64,000 nucleotides of DNA from Staphylococcus lugdunensis (GTDB lineage: Bacteria; Bacillota; Bacilli; Staphylococcales; Staphylococcaceae). The notes under the pieces are model-generated. The model did no database searches and was not told where the DNA came from. It worked only from the letters and a program-made list of their open reading frames with translations. The DNA lies in NCBI RefSeq assembly GCF_002901705.1, contig NZ_PPPV01000012.1:1070782-1134781 (forward strand), written 5' to 3'. The first letter of the stretch is position 1. Every line of letters starts with the position of its first letter. Below are positions 46,388 to 56,727 of this stretch, piece after piece. Position numbers and translations under genes: made by a program.

Positions 46388-46873
46388 TTATATCACAAAT
46401 ACATCTATAAAAAACCATACAATCATGATAAACATGATGATCGCTTTGGCAATGTTGCTGGTTAAGAAAGCTACGATTGAACCCAAGCTTGCTTTAAAAG
46501 CTTTGTTCACATCGAAATCTTGCATAAGTTCAACTGCAAAAACTGCTACAAAAGGAATAATGATAATGCCAAATGGTGGGAAGACAAAACAACCAACGAG
46601 CACACCTATAAGTGCAACATACTCACTTATCTTTGAACCACCATATTTATTAACAAAATATTTATTCATTGCAAAATCAGAGATAAACATGAGTACCGTT
46701 AACACTATCATTGACACATAAAATATCCACGATAATTCACCATTATTAAATGCGAATTGATAAATTAAAAAACCAACCCACAACATCAAAACAGAGGGTA
46801 TCACAGGTTTAATAAGTCCAACAAATGCCAAAATAAATGCGAAAATAATTAATAACCACAATAAGACAGTCAT
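46388..46873 (-). CDS. DUF456 membrane protein
   Basis: A 161-residue protein with five to six membrane segments, containing GLIKPVIPSVLMLWVGF and LIGVLVGCFVFPPFGIIIIPFV (the glycine-rich DUF456 pattern). Function unknown. Its ATG begins one base after the MFS stop codon, so it is translated from the same message as the exporter. Confidence 0.82.
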   Translation of the reverse strand: MTVLLWLLIIFAFILAFVGLIKPVIPSVLMLWVGFLIYQFAFNNGELSWIFYVSMIVLTVLMFISDFAMNKYFVNKYGGSKISEYVALIGVLVGCFVFPPFGIIIIPFVAVFAVELMQDFDVNKAFKASLGSIVAFLTSNIAKAIIMFIMIVWFFIDVFVI

Positions 46874-46874
46874 A

Positions 46875-48092
46875 TTAAGATATCACCTTTTCTTCAGTAA
46901 ATTTTTGATCTTTCGTGAAAAAGATTAGCACCATACCAATAAATATTGAGCTTGCTGATACAAAAAAGACATTTTCTAAACCAACCCACTGACTCATGGC
47001 ACCACCTAATAAATTCCCACATAGCTGCCCAATTACCATCGCATTAGCAAAAAGTGTAGAAGCGTAGCCGGGAAAATCAGGTAAAATATCTTGAAAATAA
47101 CTGATGCCTAAGCCAAGTAAAATCGCTAAAAAGAAGGCCAGAAAAACTTGCCCAAGCATCATCATATATATGTTATTAAAGATACCAATGCTAAAATAAA
47201 ACGCACCACCACTTAGTGCTCCAACAATCAATAATGTTCTAGTTTGCAACTTAGTCGCTAACATTCCTAAAATCACCATGAATGGAACTTCTAATCCTGC
47301 GCATAAGCTTGCTAATGTCCCCACATAATCTTCAGAAATATGCAACTGTTTTGTTACAAACAACGGCATATTCATGGTATACATCCATTGCCCAATATGT
47401 AGCAAAATAAATGCTACAAAAGGCAAAAACAAGGTAACATCTTTCAACATATTCGGCGCTGTGGTTTCAATATGTGCTGTTCCACCAACTTGTTGTTCTC
47501 CTGTTAACTTTAAATCTTGATAAAAGAAGACCTGCAATAATAACGTAAATAAAATAATAGCAACTGTTCCTCCGAAGAGTCCAGCGTACCCATTAAAATG
47601 GATAAGACGTGAACCTATCAACGGCCCGAAAAGGAAGCCAAAAGAAAACATTGATCGTAAAACTGTATTGGCAAATTTAGCATTTTTTCTGGAAGACGAT
47701 ATATTGATAGATTCTCTAGCAGAAGCATATAATTGAGGCATTGCTGGTGCAAATAAACCTTGAAAAATCGCATATGTAATAATAAATAACCAAATATCAT
47801 GAATATAAAAATATATAGAGAAACTAACTGCCCCCATAAATAAGGCAGTAATAATTAAAAACTTACGATTAATATTATGCGTGTCTGAAAAGCGCGCGAC
47901 TATAGAATTTATTGTAAATTGACTAACCGCAGCAAGCGCTAATAAAATGCCGAACTGATTGGTTGTCATACCTAATTCATTCGTCGCAAATAATACAAAA
48001 TAGGGTACCGTAATTGCGATACCCATACCGAGAAGCATCATATTTACCACAAATAATTTATAGTTTTTAATATGGAGTAATGCTTTAAACAT
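46875..48092 (-). CDS. MFS transporter, sugar or drug efflux type
   Basis: A 405-residue 12-helix major facilitator. The loop between helices 2 and 3 reads NSIVARFSDTHNINRKFLI, a SetA/YbcL-like variant of motif A, and MPQLYASARESI follows helix 4. Substrate unknown. It lies 85 bases downstream of a LysR regulator on the same strand and overlaps the DUF456 gene, suggesting a regulated three-gene unit. Confidence 0.85.
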   Translation of the reverse strand: MFKALLHIKNYKLFVVNMMLLGMGIAITVPYFVLFATNELGMTTNQFGILLALAAVSQFTINSIVARFSDTHNINRKFLIITALFMGAVSFSIYFYIHDIWLFIITYAIFQGLFAPAMPQLYASARESINISSSRKNAKFANTVLRSMFSFGFLFGPLIGSRLIHFNGYAGLFGGTVAIILFTLLLQVFFYQDLKLTGEQQVGGTAHIETTAPNMLKDVTLFLPFVAFILLHIGQWMYTMNMPLFVTKQLHISEDYVGTLASLCAGLEVPFMVILGMLATKLQTRTLLIVGALSGGAFYFSIGIFNNIYMMMLGQVFLAFFLAILLGLGISYFQDILPDFPGYASTLFANAMVIGQLCGNLLGGAMSQWVGLENVFFVSASSIFIGMVLIFFTKDQKFTEEKVIS

Positions 48093-48177
48093 AAACGTAC
48101 CCTCTATCCTTAAAATTAATTAATCTAAATGCCGACAAGGTTAACATGATACATATTGCGGCACGATATCCTATAAA

Positions 48178-49032
48178 TTAGCGTATAAAGTTATACATTA
48201 AATTAACAAATGAATCTACTTGTGGCAACTGCAACATATTCGCTTCGTAACTCATAAATGTAGAGCGTATCAGTGGCTGACCTTCAATTAATACTTTTTC
48301 ACATTCAAATTGATTTTTATCAATGTATTTCATCATAACCTCAGGTAAAATAGTTACTCCTACACCACTCAATAACATCTCTTTACATGTTCCAACTTGA
48401 TCAACAGTAATGGTTGCATGGAAATCTTGTCCTAAGTTATCATTGTACCATTCTTTAATTTGATTAATATAAATGGGATCTGCTTGAAACTCAATAAATG
48501 GAAGTTTATCTACTTCTGCACGCTTATCTTTAGGGTAAATAAAGTAATGTTCATCATTAAATAAATGGGTGTTTGTTAGGTTCATAACCTTATTTCCCCG
48601 CGTAATCATAACATGATAATCACGATGATGTGCTTTGATATGTTCAGTCGAACCTACTTGAACTTGTATTTCAACATTTGGAAACTGTGTATTATATAAA
48701 CTTAAGACATCTGGAAGCAATGTTTGTCCTATCAAAGAAGAACAACCAATAGATATCGTACCATTGACCTCTCCAATATGCGCCTGCATTTTATCGTAAA
48801 ATAAACGTTCTCGCTTTAACATATCGCGAGCATGCTCAATAATCATAGCCCCTTCTGTTGTAGTAATGAGTTGCTTTTTTGTACGAATAAAAATATCTAC
48901 GCCAAAATTATTTTCAATTGCTTTTAATCGCTGTGTGACAGCAGGTTGCGAAATATATAATAATTCTGCAGCTTTGCGCAATGTTTTTGTCTCATCCAAT
49001 GTTATAAGTAATCTATAGTCTTCAATTTTCAT
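48178..49032 (-). CDS. LysR family transcriptional regulator
   Basis: A 284-residue LTTR: N-terminal winged helix-turn-helix (TKTLRKAAELLYISQPAVTQ, residues about 14-33) and a periplasmic-binding-like effector domain (GTISIGCSSLIGQTLLPDVL). The effector is unknown. It is upstream of and co-oriented with the MFS exporter gene, its likely target. Confidence 0.88.
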   Translation of the reverse strand: MKIEDYRLLITLDETKTLRKAAELLYISQPAVTQRLKAIENNFGVDIFIRTKKQLITTTEGAMIIEHARDMLKRERLFYDKMQAHIGEVNGTISIGCSSLIGQTLLPDVLSLYNTQFPNVEIQVQVGSTEHIKAHHRDYHVMITRGNKVMNLTNTHLFNDEHYFIYPKDKRAEVDKLPFIEFQADPIYINQIKEWYNDNLGQDFHATITVDQVGTCKEMLLSGVGVTILPEVMMKYIDKNQFECEKVLIEGQPLIRSTFMSYEANMLQLPQVDSFVNLMYNFIR

Positions 49033-49482
49033 AGTTTCCCCCTACAATCCTCTTGCTTATCCATACATAATAAAGTCATAACTAAAACGTTTAGGATTTA
49101 AACAGCGCCCATCATAACAATACTTTATAAAGTAAAAGTACTATTAGTGCATAAGTCATTATTTTGGTAAAACATAAAATAATTAAGTAGATAAACCTAC
49201 ATTATAAAAATACTAATTGTCTAATGTAAAATGTATTTTTAAACTCTTGCTAATAATGACAAGCTTCTGTAGAAAGTCCCATCCCTAACTTGCTTTGCTT
49301 GTTGAAATATTAACTGCATTTCTTTGTGTTGGGGCCACCCCAACTTGCGTTGTCCGTTGTCTTTCGCTTCGAAAGTCTTTGTGTTGGGGCCCCACTCCAA
49401 CTTGCGTTGTCCGTTGCTTTTTGTTTTGAAAGTCTCTATAACGGTTTCTCTTGGCTAATGTTAAACATACATGATTTAAATC
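49033..49482. other. Repeat-bearing intergenic region between LysR and DUF402 genes
   Basis: An A/T-rich half (49033-49250) without a gene, then two STAR-like units near 49310-49435. No open frame with a ribosome binding site was found. Confidence 0.5.
49318..49435. repeat. STAR-like element pair
   Basis: Two units TTTCTTTGTGTTGGGGCC-ACCCCAACTTGCGTTGTCCGTTG and TCTTTGTGTTGGGGCCCCA-CTCCAACTTGCGTTGTCCG, both containing the STAR core TGTTGGGGCC, spaced by about 64 bases. Confidence 0.85.
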
Positions 49483-50106
49483 TTAGTCTTCTGTAAAGCG
49501 TTTTTTTCTTTTATGACGTTGCTGTGGTTGAGGTGCTTGATGGTGATGTCGTTTCGCTTTATGTTTCTTTTGATTCATTTTGCGGTAACAATGCATGATT
49601 CGTCGTTCAAGTTCATCAAAATTATCATTTATCTCAATCATCAATTGATGTGCTATCATATAGGCTTCATGATACTGTCTTTTAGTGATTTGTTCATTAA
49701 CTAACGCATTCATTAAGTCATCTTCATCAACAAGCTCATACTTACCAGTAGGCAATACTAAGACATCTAGAAATAAGTCTAATGTTCTAGCATTACCTTT
49801 TTGTGTAATGTTTTTGATATTTATATCGAAATAATATTCTAACGGTTGGCCTTTATCATCAAACATTGCTGTAATACTGTACCGTTTCTTTTCGGGTAAA
49901 ATCTGCAGCCATTGATAATGGTCATCAGCCACAACCATATGCTTTCCAACTACCGTCACCTCAAGCGGTTCACGTACTTTATTCATCGTCACTAAACCGA
50001 TAATGCCCTTGAATCTTTTATTATTCACCTTAACTTCTATATATTCCCTTTCTATAAGGCGACGCCAGTGACGTTTATCAATATATTTTACTTTCACAGC
50101 CACCAA
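49483..50106 (-). CDS. DUF402 domain protein
   Basis: A 207-residue soluble protein whose middle part (YYFDINIKNITQKGNARTLDLFLDVLVLP) is the DUF402 core, whose members include nucleoside di/triphosphatases. The C-terminal 35 residues are very basic (KHKAKRHHHQAPQPQQRHKRKK), which suggests RNA or membrane contact. A possible GTG-less start: the ATG is used here, with a purine-rich AAGGAG upstream. Activity is unproven. Confidence 0.8.
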   Translation of the reverse strand: MVAVKVKYIDKRHWRRLIEREYIEVKVNNKRFKGIIGLVTMNKVREPLEVTVVGKHMVVADDHYQWLQILPEKKRYSITAMFDDKGQPLEYYFDINIKNITQKGNARTLDLFLDVLVLPTGKYELVDEDDLMNALVNEQITKRQYHEAYMIAHQLMIEINDNFDELERRIMHCYRKMNQKKHKAKRHHHQAPQPQQRHKRKKRFTED

Positions 50107-50480
50107 CTCCTTGTCATTATTATATTAGACTAACTATCGTCTGTCATCTTATCCGAAACTTTGTATTAATTACATGCATTTATTTGACTTCGATCATTTA
50201 TATTCTACTATATATTTATGAATTTTTGTAAAATCGATAATATTACTATGAATTTTGAGATTTAAACTAGATTTTCAAAAATTAAAATTTAAACAAAAGC
50301 ATATCACTTGGTCCATAATGTATATACTCACATCTAAGCTAAAAATCACCTTCACATATCATTATATAATACCGTTAAACCACAAGAAAAATTCTAAAAA
50401 AAAAGAACACCTTGTGCCGTTAATAAGCACATGGCATTCTTATTTAATATGAAATCACAATTGTGTTTCAAGTTATGCGT
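50107..50480. other. A/T-rich intergenic region
   Basis: About 370 bases without a credible gene; the small + strand frame here is A/T-driven and lacks a ribosome binding site. The end holds the terminator at 50398-50443. Confidence 0.5.
50398..50443 (-). terminator. Terminator after the cupin gene
   Basis: AAGAA.GCC.TGTGC and GCACA.GGTGTTCTT make an imperfect stem; eight Ts follow on the minus strand. Confidence 0.75.
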
Positions 50481-50948
50481 CTATTCTACTGCATAAGCTT
50501 TAATAATCTCTTGGTGTTGAGGATACTTTTCTAATAATATTGCTTGTGCCAATAATTCAAAGTGTTCAAATTCAAATGCAGGTTGACACATGCAACCAAC
50601 AATACCGTATCCTTTAGAATGTTTTAAACTTGAGGCAAATATCGTGCCTTTAGGAACAACACATTGCAAGACATCACCATCAGCAACATTTTGTCCTAAC
50701 TGTTCAACATAGTATTTACCCTCTGTTGTAATCATATGAATTAAAAGCGTTTCACCACTATGGTGATACCATACCTCATCCGCATCAATACGATGAAAAT
50801 GAGACACATCTGCATCTTTTAATAGAAAATATATACTGCTATATGATGCACGCTTTTTATCATCCGGTCGTAGCGTTTCTTTATAATAGCCTCCCTCGGG
50901 ATGAGGCATTAATTCAAGTCGATTAATCCATTCTTCTGCAGATATCAT
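50481..50948 (-). CDS. Cupin family protein (DUF985)
   Basis: A 155-residue small cupin. It begins EEWINRLELMPHPEGGYYKETLR and has the metal-type cupin pattern HFHRIDADEVWYHHSG, then GDVLQCVVPKGTIFAS and GCMCQPAFEFEHFEL. The function of DUF985 is unknown. Its ATG overlaps the YebC stop codon (TAATG), so the two are translationally coupled. Confidence 0.87.
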   Translation of the reverse strand: MISAEEWINRLELMPHPEGGYYKETLRPDDKKRASYSSIYFLLKDADVSHFHRIDADEVWYHHSGETLLIHMITTEGKYYVEQLGQNVADGDVLQCVVPKGTIFASSLKHSKGYGIVGCMCQPAFEFEHFELLAQAILLEKYPQHQEIIKAYAVE

Positions 50949-51664
50949 TATTTTAAATCCACGTTATGGAAAACGTTTTGAACGTCTTCCAACTCTTCAA
51001 GTGCATCAACTAATTTTTCAAATGTTTCTTGATCCTCAGCTGATAATTCTATATCCGTTTGAGGTAACATTTCAAATTCTGCTACTTTGAACTCTTCTAC
51101 ACCTATTGCACGTAATGCTTCTTGCACTTGCGCAAATTGATCTGGTTCTGCATAGACAACAGTTAAGCCATCTTCATCAATAACATCTCTCACATCAACA
51201 TCTTGTTCCATTAATGCTTCTAATACATCATCCGCAGACTTTCCTTCAATAGCAAATGTAGCAGTATCATCAAACATATATGCAACAGAACCTGATACGC
51301 CCATGTTTCCTCCATTTTTACCAAAAGCAGCTCGAACGTCTGAGGCTGTACGATTTACATTATTCGTTAACGCATCGACAATTATCATAGAGCCGCTTGG
51401 ACCAAAACCTTCGTATCTAAGATGGTCAAAGTTTTCTTCTCCTGCACCTTTAGCCTTATCGATTGCCTTGTCAATGATATGATTAGGTACTGAATATGTT
51501 TTAGCACGTTCTAACACTAAGCGTAATGCTTGGTTTGAATTTGGATCAGGCTCGCCTGATTTTGCTGCAACATATATTTCTTTACCAAATTTAGCATAAA
51601 TTCTGCTAGTGTTTTTATCCTTTTGGGCTTTTTTCTCTTTAATATTATTCCATTTACGACCCAT
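50948..51664 (-). CDS. YebC/PmpR family protein
   Basis: A 238-residue protein of the YebC/TACO1 family. It starts [30 protein letters not shown] as all members do, and holds [14 protein letters not shown] and [15 protein letters not shown] equivalents. Recent work ties YebC2-type members to relieving ribosome stalling at proline tracts, others to transcription control; which class this is cannot be read here. First gene in a two-gene unit with the cupin. Confidence 0.9.
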   Translation of the reverse strand: MGRKWNNIKEKKAQKDKNTSRIYAKFGKEIYVAAKSGEPDPNSNQALRLVLERAKTYSVPNHIIDKAIDKAKGAGEENFDHLRYEGFGPSGSMIIVDALTNNVNRTASDVRAAFGKNGGNMGVSGSVAYMFDDTATFAIEGKSADDVLEALMEQDVDVRDVIDEDGLTVVYAEPDQFAQVQEALRAIGVEEFKVAEFEMLPQTDIELSAEDQETFEKLVDALEELEDVQNVFHNVDLK

Positions 51665-51857
51665 AATGTCATCTCACTTTCGTTCTTCTAAATTAACACT
51701 ATTTATTATACACGATTTTCCAACGATTATATATAACATACAGCACGTAAACATGCCAATTTAGTAACAATTCTATTATATCAATATATGTCCGCCTATC
51801 ATTAACTCATCTTATATCCGATTGTTTTTATATTGATGATTGAGCTTAAATAAAATT

Positions 51858-51888
51858 AAAAATACTGACAAAGTAAACTTTGCCAGTA
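51858..51888 (-). terminator. Terminator of sarX
   Basis: TACTGGCAAAG and CTTTGTCAGTA form a stem with TTTTTAATTTTA following on the minus strand, just after the sarX stop codon. Confidence 0.8.
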
Positions 51889-51897
51889 CAAACAAAC

Positions 51898-52257
51898 TTA
51901 GATTTCTAATAATTCTTCGACATCTTTAAATAAGTCATTAAAACTTTCAATATTGTCATCATTCATATAAATGAAAATTTTACGCTCATCTTCTTCTGAA
52001 CGTTGCTTACTTAATTTTTCTTTGTCGATAAGTCGACGGATAGAAACAAGTAACTTCGTTCTACTTAAATCTAATTCTTCAATCGCTAATTTTAAAAACG
52101 ATTGCATCAATACTTTCTCTTCTGAAGTATAATCTTTAGCAAGTTTTAATACTGCTAAATCATTAAGCGTCAGCTTATATTTTTTATCTATATATTCTGA
52201 CAATAATTTATGCTTCTTATAAAGATTTAGTAATTGATTTAATTTATCTTTACTCAA
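51898..52257 (-). CDS. sarX: SarA-family regulator SarX
   Basis: A 119-residue winged-helix protein of the SarA family. It has [19 protein letters not shown] (recognition part) and the wing [12 protein letters not shown], matching SarX of S. aureus, which activates ica (polysaccharide adhesin) and represses agr. The gene lies directly downstream of rbf on the same strand; Rbf is known to promote biofilm by activating sarX. GGAGGTG upstream of the start. Confidence 0.88.
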   Translation of the reverse strand: MSKDKLNQLLNLYKKHKLLSEYIDKKYKLTLNDLAVLKLAKDYTSEEKVLMQSFLKLAIEELDLSRTKLLVSIRRLIDKEKLSKQRSEEDERKIFIYMNDDNIESFNDLFKDVEELLEI

Positions 52258-52400
52258 TACTATTGCACCTCCAAATATAAGCGGACAATATATTATAATT
52301 ATCTACTATGTTTTAGAGGTTGTCGTTTTCATTTGTTTAATATTCATTGCCAAAATTACCAACACATTTGAATTGAATTGCACTACGCATTAATTGCACA

Positions 52401-54545
52401 CTATTTGAATATTTTTATGATTCTTAATGAATCATAACCTAAATTAACTTTAAAATAGTCTTTCCTGAAGTCATGTTCAATAATTCTCATAGTCGTATGT
52501 AAATGATCTTCAATTTCTTTTAATAATTCCTGAGTCCAATTGTATTTTTCACGAATATGGCGATTAATGATGTGATTGATATTACCATTTTTCTCGTCAA
52601 CTTTTTCCGACTTAATTAAACGAATCGATTGTTCGGCTACTTCTTCAAAATGAATTAATACTTCTGTATCACCAAAATAGGTAATTGATGCTTCGCTTTC
52701 AAATACTCTCCAATCATATAAAAATAATGTATACTGTGCTTCATTTTCTACTACAATATAATTATCTTTAATTGTTCTGGACTGGTTCATCATCCATTTA
52801 ATTTGACCAATGATGATGCCTAACACCGTTTTAAAACCATTTTCATCAAAGATATGAATTGCATTAAACGAATTTCTACTAAAATATAAGTTAACACCCA
52901 TACCATCAAATAACTCTGCCGTTTTCAAAAAGGTTTCAATAATTAATGGGGCACTGTTACTCAAGTCGTTTTCATTATTTAAAAATTGGTGGTTCTCTAT
53001 ATTTAAAAATATAACTTTGCTATATGATAAATCAATTTGTGTTAATATTTTTTCGATATTCTGATACTCTAAAATATTTTTTAATAATAAATGTTGACTA
53101 TCTTCTAGTAAATATGGTTGTTCAAGGTGAGCATTATCAATAAATAAATAATCAAAACCGATACGTTTTATTTGTGATTCTAATGTTTTAAACATGACTG
53201 TTTCGTTAAGCAAACAGCTAATGTCTAAACCAAATCTTAAACCAAATTGCTTATTTTGAATTTTTAAAATAAGCCGATAAATTTCTTTTAGTTCTATTAC
53301 TTCCATATCAAATACAAGCATGATAATACCACGATCACCATTTGCTAATGATTTCTTATAGTTTAAACGTTCTACTACTTGTACATAAATGCGCTCGATA
53401 TAATCCATAATTTCTAATGATTGAATTTTAAAGGCAATATGCAAATTATTTGCCGCAATTTTTTTAAACATATCTCCAATTTCAGCATCACTCAGATTAT
53501 TAATTAATGTTCCAATACCAAAATTAACATAGATAATTAAATTTTCTGTATTAATATTAGCTTTTCCTTTGATTTTAATAAAGAATAACTCTTTAAACTC
53601 TTCAACAGTATTAATCTGAGTTACAAGTTCAAAATTTTGATTTGTTTTTACTTTATTGTTGTCTATAAATATTTTACGTTCAATATTTTCTTGATAATAA
53701 TTAATCTGTTGTCTGAGTACTGTTTTTAAATGTTGTTCATTATCCTCACTTAACACTTCATAATTCATTAATAAATATTTATCCTTTATATTTAAACTTC
53801 GATAATCATTAGGTGTAATACCAATATAACTTTTAAACATTTTCGTATAGCTAGCCGAATTACTAAACCCTAATTTATCGCTAATATGACTAATGGTTGA
53901 ATTTTCAGTTAACAAGTATTCAATTGATTCAGCAATTTTTAGTGAATCAACGTATTGTTTAAAACCCATGTTTAAGTTTTGGTGAAACTGTGCGGAAATG
54001 TTGGATTTTGAGGTGAATAAATTTTGAGATAGCGCATTTAACGTTAGTTTTTCATGAGAGTGTTTATTAATATATTCTAGTATTTGGCTAAGTTCCCCAT
54101 AAAATAAAAATTTATATTGATTTTCAGCTGTTTCTAAATCAACACTTCCTTCTGTTGCTATTACTTCCACCATTTGTTTAATGTAGTTTTCATTACTAGT
54201 TATGGGCATTTGATTAATATAGTTAATCGCAATTTTAAGCATCAGTTGTTTTAATTTATTGATTGATTTTATTAAGTTCACAGAATACTTATAATCAAAA
54301 AATACATAATCGTGATTTTTAAACCAATCGCTCGTAATGTAAAGCATTAATGATTTATGATTCTGTTTAATTGTAAAAATATCTTTATTATTTATGATAT
54401 ATATTTCATCACTAATCGTAGTAGAATTAGCAAAATGCTGAATCGTCAGATCCCCTTGTATAGGTAAAATGACAATAATACCATCGATACATCGTGTTGG
54501 TTGATATTCTTCTTTAGTGAGGATTCGAAAAAAAGTATTAGTCAT
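52401..54545 (-). CDS. rbf: AraC-family regulator Rbf
   Basis: A 714-residue regulator with a cupin-like N-terminus (1-140), an AraC helix-turn-helix pair at about residues 155-250 (LTLNALSQNLFTSKSNISAQF and ISDKLGFSNSASYTKMFKSY) and a large C-terminal part with a glycosidase-like fold (PNDYRSL onwards). Length and neighbour (sarX) equal S. aureus Rbf, a regulator of biofilm formation through sarX and icaR. Position 143 bases upstream of sarX. Confidence 0.9.
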   Translation of the reverse strand: MTNTFFRILTKEEYQPTRCIDGIIVILPIQGDLTIQHFANSTTISDEIYIINNKDIFTIKQNHKSLMLYITSDWFKNHDYVFFDYKYSVNLIKSINKLKQLMLKIAINYINQMPITSNENYIKQMVEVIATEGSVDLETAENQYKFLFYGELSQILEYINKHSHEKLTLNALSQNLFTSKSNISAQFHQNLNMGFKQYVDSLKIAESIEYLLTENSTISHISDKLGFSNSASYTKMFKSYIGITPNDYRSLNIKDKYLLMNYEVLSEDNEQHLKTVLRQQINYYQENIERKIFIDNNKVKTNQNFELVTQINTVEEFKELFFIKIKGKANINTENLIIYVNFGIGTLINNLSDAEIGDMFKKIAANNLHIAFKIQSLEIMDYIERIYVQVVERLNYKKSLANGDRGIIMLVFDMEVIELKEIYRLILKIQNKQFGLRFGLDISCLLNETVMFKTLESQIKRIGFDYLFIDNAHLEQPYLLEDSQHLLLKNILEYQNIEKILTQIDLSYSKVIFLNIENHQFLNNENDLSNSAPLIIETFLKTAELFDGMGVNLYFSRNSFNAIHIFDENGFKTVLGIIIGQIKWMMNQSRTIKDNYIVVENEAQYTLFLYDWRVFESEASITYFGDTEVLIHFEEVAEQSIRLIKSEKVDEKNGNINHIINRHIREKYNWTQELLKEIEDHLHTTMRIIEHDFRKDYFKVNLGYDSLRIIKIFK

Positions 54546-54721
54546 ATATCTTCCTCTTTCTAATCTTGCTAGCTCATAACCCTTATATTTTACTTAACAT
54601 AAAGTCCGCTTTTCCTATAATAATAAGCATAAATTTAACACAATCTAAATATATTAGCAAAAATAAACTAACATATTTATTGTTATGTTTTTTCTATTTT
54701 ATTGATAACTATAAAATTACA

Positions 54722-54830
54722 TAAAAAAATATTGCGCTTTGGGTTAGTGTAATTCTTTCGCTGATTATTGGCATGCTGTTGCCAAAACTTTACTACACTA
54801 AACAAGTAAAACAAAGCGCAAACATCTTTT
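54722..54830 (-). terminator. Three-tier hairpin, terminator or small RNA
   Basis: TTGCGCTTTG (54732-54741) pairs with CAAAGCGCAA (54812-54821), TTAGTGTA (54744-54751) with TACACTAA (54794-54801), and TTGGCA (54768-54773) with TGCCAA (54780-54785). The minus strand continues into ATTTTTTTAT, so it ends transcription of the Bax-inhibitor gene. Its size is unusual for a plain terminator. Confidence 0.6.
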
Positions 54831-54853
54831 GATTTAAGATATTTATTTTTCGA

Positions 54854-55508
54854 TTAATTTCGAAAACGGTTTGCTAAGCTTAAAATATCAAGAATAATAT
54901 TAAGCAAATTAATAAACAGATTAAAGCCCATTTCTCTCGGTGAAAATTGACCCCGTTTCATTCTATTAAAATCATATAAAGTATATAGAAGAAACAGAAA
55001 CAAGCTGACTACCGTGATAACCGTATAAAATACTGGATTATGAATAAACAGTCCAATAAGAGATGCTACAATCAGTGCCAGTAATGTTACAAACAAATAT
55101 CTTCCTAATACTTGATGCATCTTTTATAAAGAAAAAACCTATCACTCCAAAAATAACAAATGCACCAATAGCTAAGACAATATTTTTATAAAATACATCC
55201 GCACCTAAATTTTGTAAGTATGTTGTAAACATCGCGTATGATAATAGTCCCACGATAATCGCATAGATATGAGAAATAATCAAACCATATTTACGCGCTC
55301 TTTTAAATATTAAGGTAGAAAAAATAAGAACTAACAATCCTATAGACAATGGCATTCGCCATTCATCAGGAAGGTATTGTCCAAAATAACAACCAATACC
55401 AAATATAAGCCAATAATACATAAAATATAACCATACTTGCGAATACGCCCATGATTTAGATTGACTGTGATCTGTCATATGTCTTTGTTTCTTTGAAAAA
55501 TCATTCAT
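54854..55508 (-). pseudogene. Bax inhibitor-1 (YetJ-like) membrane protein, frameshifted
   Basis: Two overlapping frames together encode one protein of about 215-220 residues and seven membrane segments, typical for the BI-1/YetJ (calcium leak) family. Frame one (55508-55038) gives the N-terminal six helices and then runs into non-family residues after FFFIKDASSI. Frame two (ending at 54854) continues with GRYLFVTLLALIVASLIGLF and ends in NILDILSLANRFRN, the family's last helix with its buried Asp. A one-base indel, likely in the TTTT run at 55122-55125, joins them as FFIKMHQVLGRYL. It may be a real mutation or a sequence error. AAGGAG precedes the start. Confidence 0.82.
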
Positions 55509-55741
55509 GCTATTGCTCCTTCCTTCAATAGTTATTTATAACACTAAGACAATAAGATAAACATTGTTTTATTGAAAATGAATAATCCAGTTGGATAAAT
55601 GCATTTACATTTCATTTTTTATTCTCGAAATATTACAAATTAAATTTTTATATTGAAAATAACTTTCATAATTTCCATTTCTAACCCTTATGCAGCAACG
55701 TTTATAAATATATTTACATTTCATCGTCATTTATTAATAAT

Positions 55742-55758
55742 ATTACAAGATAGTAACA
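55742..55758 (-). promoter_or_regulatory. Perfect WalR (YycF) box
   Basis: Read on the minus strand, TGTTAC-TATCT-TGTAAT fits TGTWAH-N5-TGTWAH in both halves. It lies 120 bases upstream of the LysM-CHAP gene, whose homologues (ssaA, sle1 type) are WalKR targets. Confidence 0.75.
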
Positions 55759-55875
55759 ATACCCACAAAGAAAACTATTTTTGATAATATGGGGGTGTAG
55801 TGATAAATCGGAAATCAAATATTTAAATTAAAGTGCATGACTTAATGTGCATTTAAATATAAGGAGGACATGAAC

Positions 55876-56679
55876 GTGAAAAAATTAGCATTTGCTATTA
55901 CAGCTGCATCAGGTGCTGCTGCAGCGCTTACACACCAACATGCCGAAGCCGCAACACAACACACCGTTAAATCTGGTGAATCTTTATGGAGTATCGCTCA
56001 ACAGCATAACACAACTGTTAACGATATTAAACAAAGTAATAATCTTTCAAATAACTTTGTATTCCCTGGTCAAGTCTTATCAGTTGGTGGAAATAATACC
56101 AACAGTAGCCAATATAGTGGTCAAAATTCTTCAGCAACATCTCATACAGTTCAAGCTGGAGAATCATTAAATCTTATTGCCAATCAATATGGTGTGTCAG
56201 TTAATGACTTAATGCGCGCTAATAATTTAAATGGCTATTTAATCATGCCAAATCAAACATTAAATATCCCAAGTGGTTCTGGCAATGGTGCTGGTTCTGG
56301 TGGCACAACAGTAACACCTTCAAATACAAACACAACACCAACATTTAACCATTCTAATCTATATACTTCCGGTCAATGTACTTGGTATGTATTTGATCGC
56401 CGTTCTCAAGCCGGCAAACCAATAAGCACTTATTGGTCAGATGCAAAATATTGGGCTGGAAATGCTGCTAATGATGGATACCGTGTAGATAACTCACCTG
56501 AAGTTGGCGCAATTATGCAAAGTACACCTGGCCCATATGGTCATGTTGCATATGTTGAACGTGTTAATGGCGACGGTAGTATTTTAATTTCTGAAATGAA
56601 TTATACTTATGGTCCATATAACACAAATACTAGAACTATCCCTGCTTCAGAAGTTTCTAGTTATGCATTTATCCATTAA
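55876..56679 (+). CDS. Secreted LysM-CHAP cell wall hydrolase (SsaA-like)
   Basis: A 267-residue secreted amidase or endopeptidase. A signal peptide ends at HQHAEA. Two LysM domains ([15 protein letters not shown] about 27-70, [15 protein letters not shown] about 91-135) bind peptidoglycan, a Gly/Thr/Asn linker follows, and the CHAP domain (about 155-267) has its cysteine in [12 protein letters not shown] and its histidine in [11 protein letters not shown] took the GTG nine bases after AAGGAGG; an ATG two codons earlier is only three bases from it. It has a perfect WalR box upstream and its own terminator. Confidence 0.9.
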   Translation: MKKLAFAITAASGAAAALTHQHAEAATQHTVKSGESLWSIAQQHNTTVNDIKQSNNLSNNFVFPGQVLSVGGNNTNSSQYSGQNSSATSHTVQAGESLNLIANQYGVSVNDLMRANNLNGYLIMPNQTLNIPSGSGNGAGSGGTTVTPSNTNTTPTFNHSNLYTSGQCTWYVFDRRSQAGKPISTYWSDAKYWAGNAANDGYRVDNSPEVGAIMQSTPGPYGHVAYVERVNGDGSILISEMNYTYGPYNTNTRTIPASEVSSYAFIH

Positions 56680-56693
56680 TATAACAATAATCA

Positions 56694-56727
56694 AAGCGTG
56701 AGACCTAGCTCTTACGCTTTTTTATTT
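56694..56727 (+). terminator. Terminator of the LysM-CHAP gene
   Basis: AAAGCGT.AG and CT.TACGCTTT form a stem followed by TTTATTTT. Confidence 0.8.
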
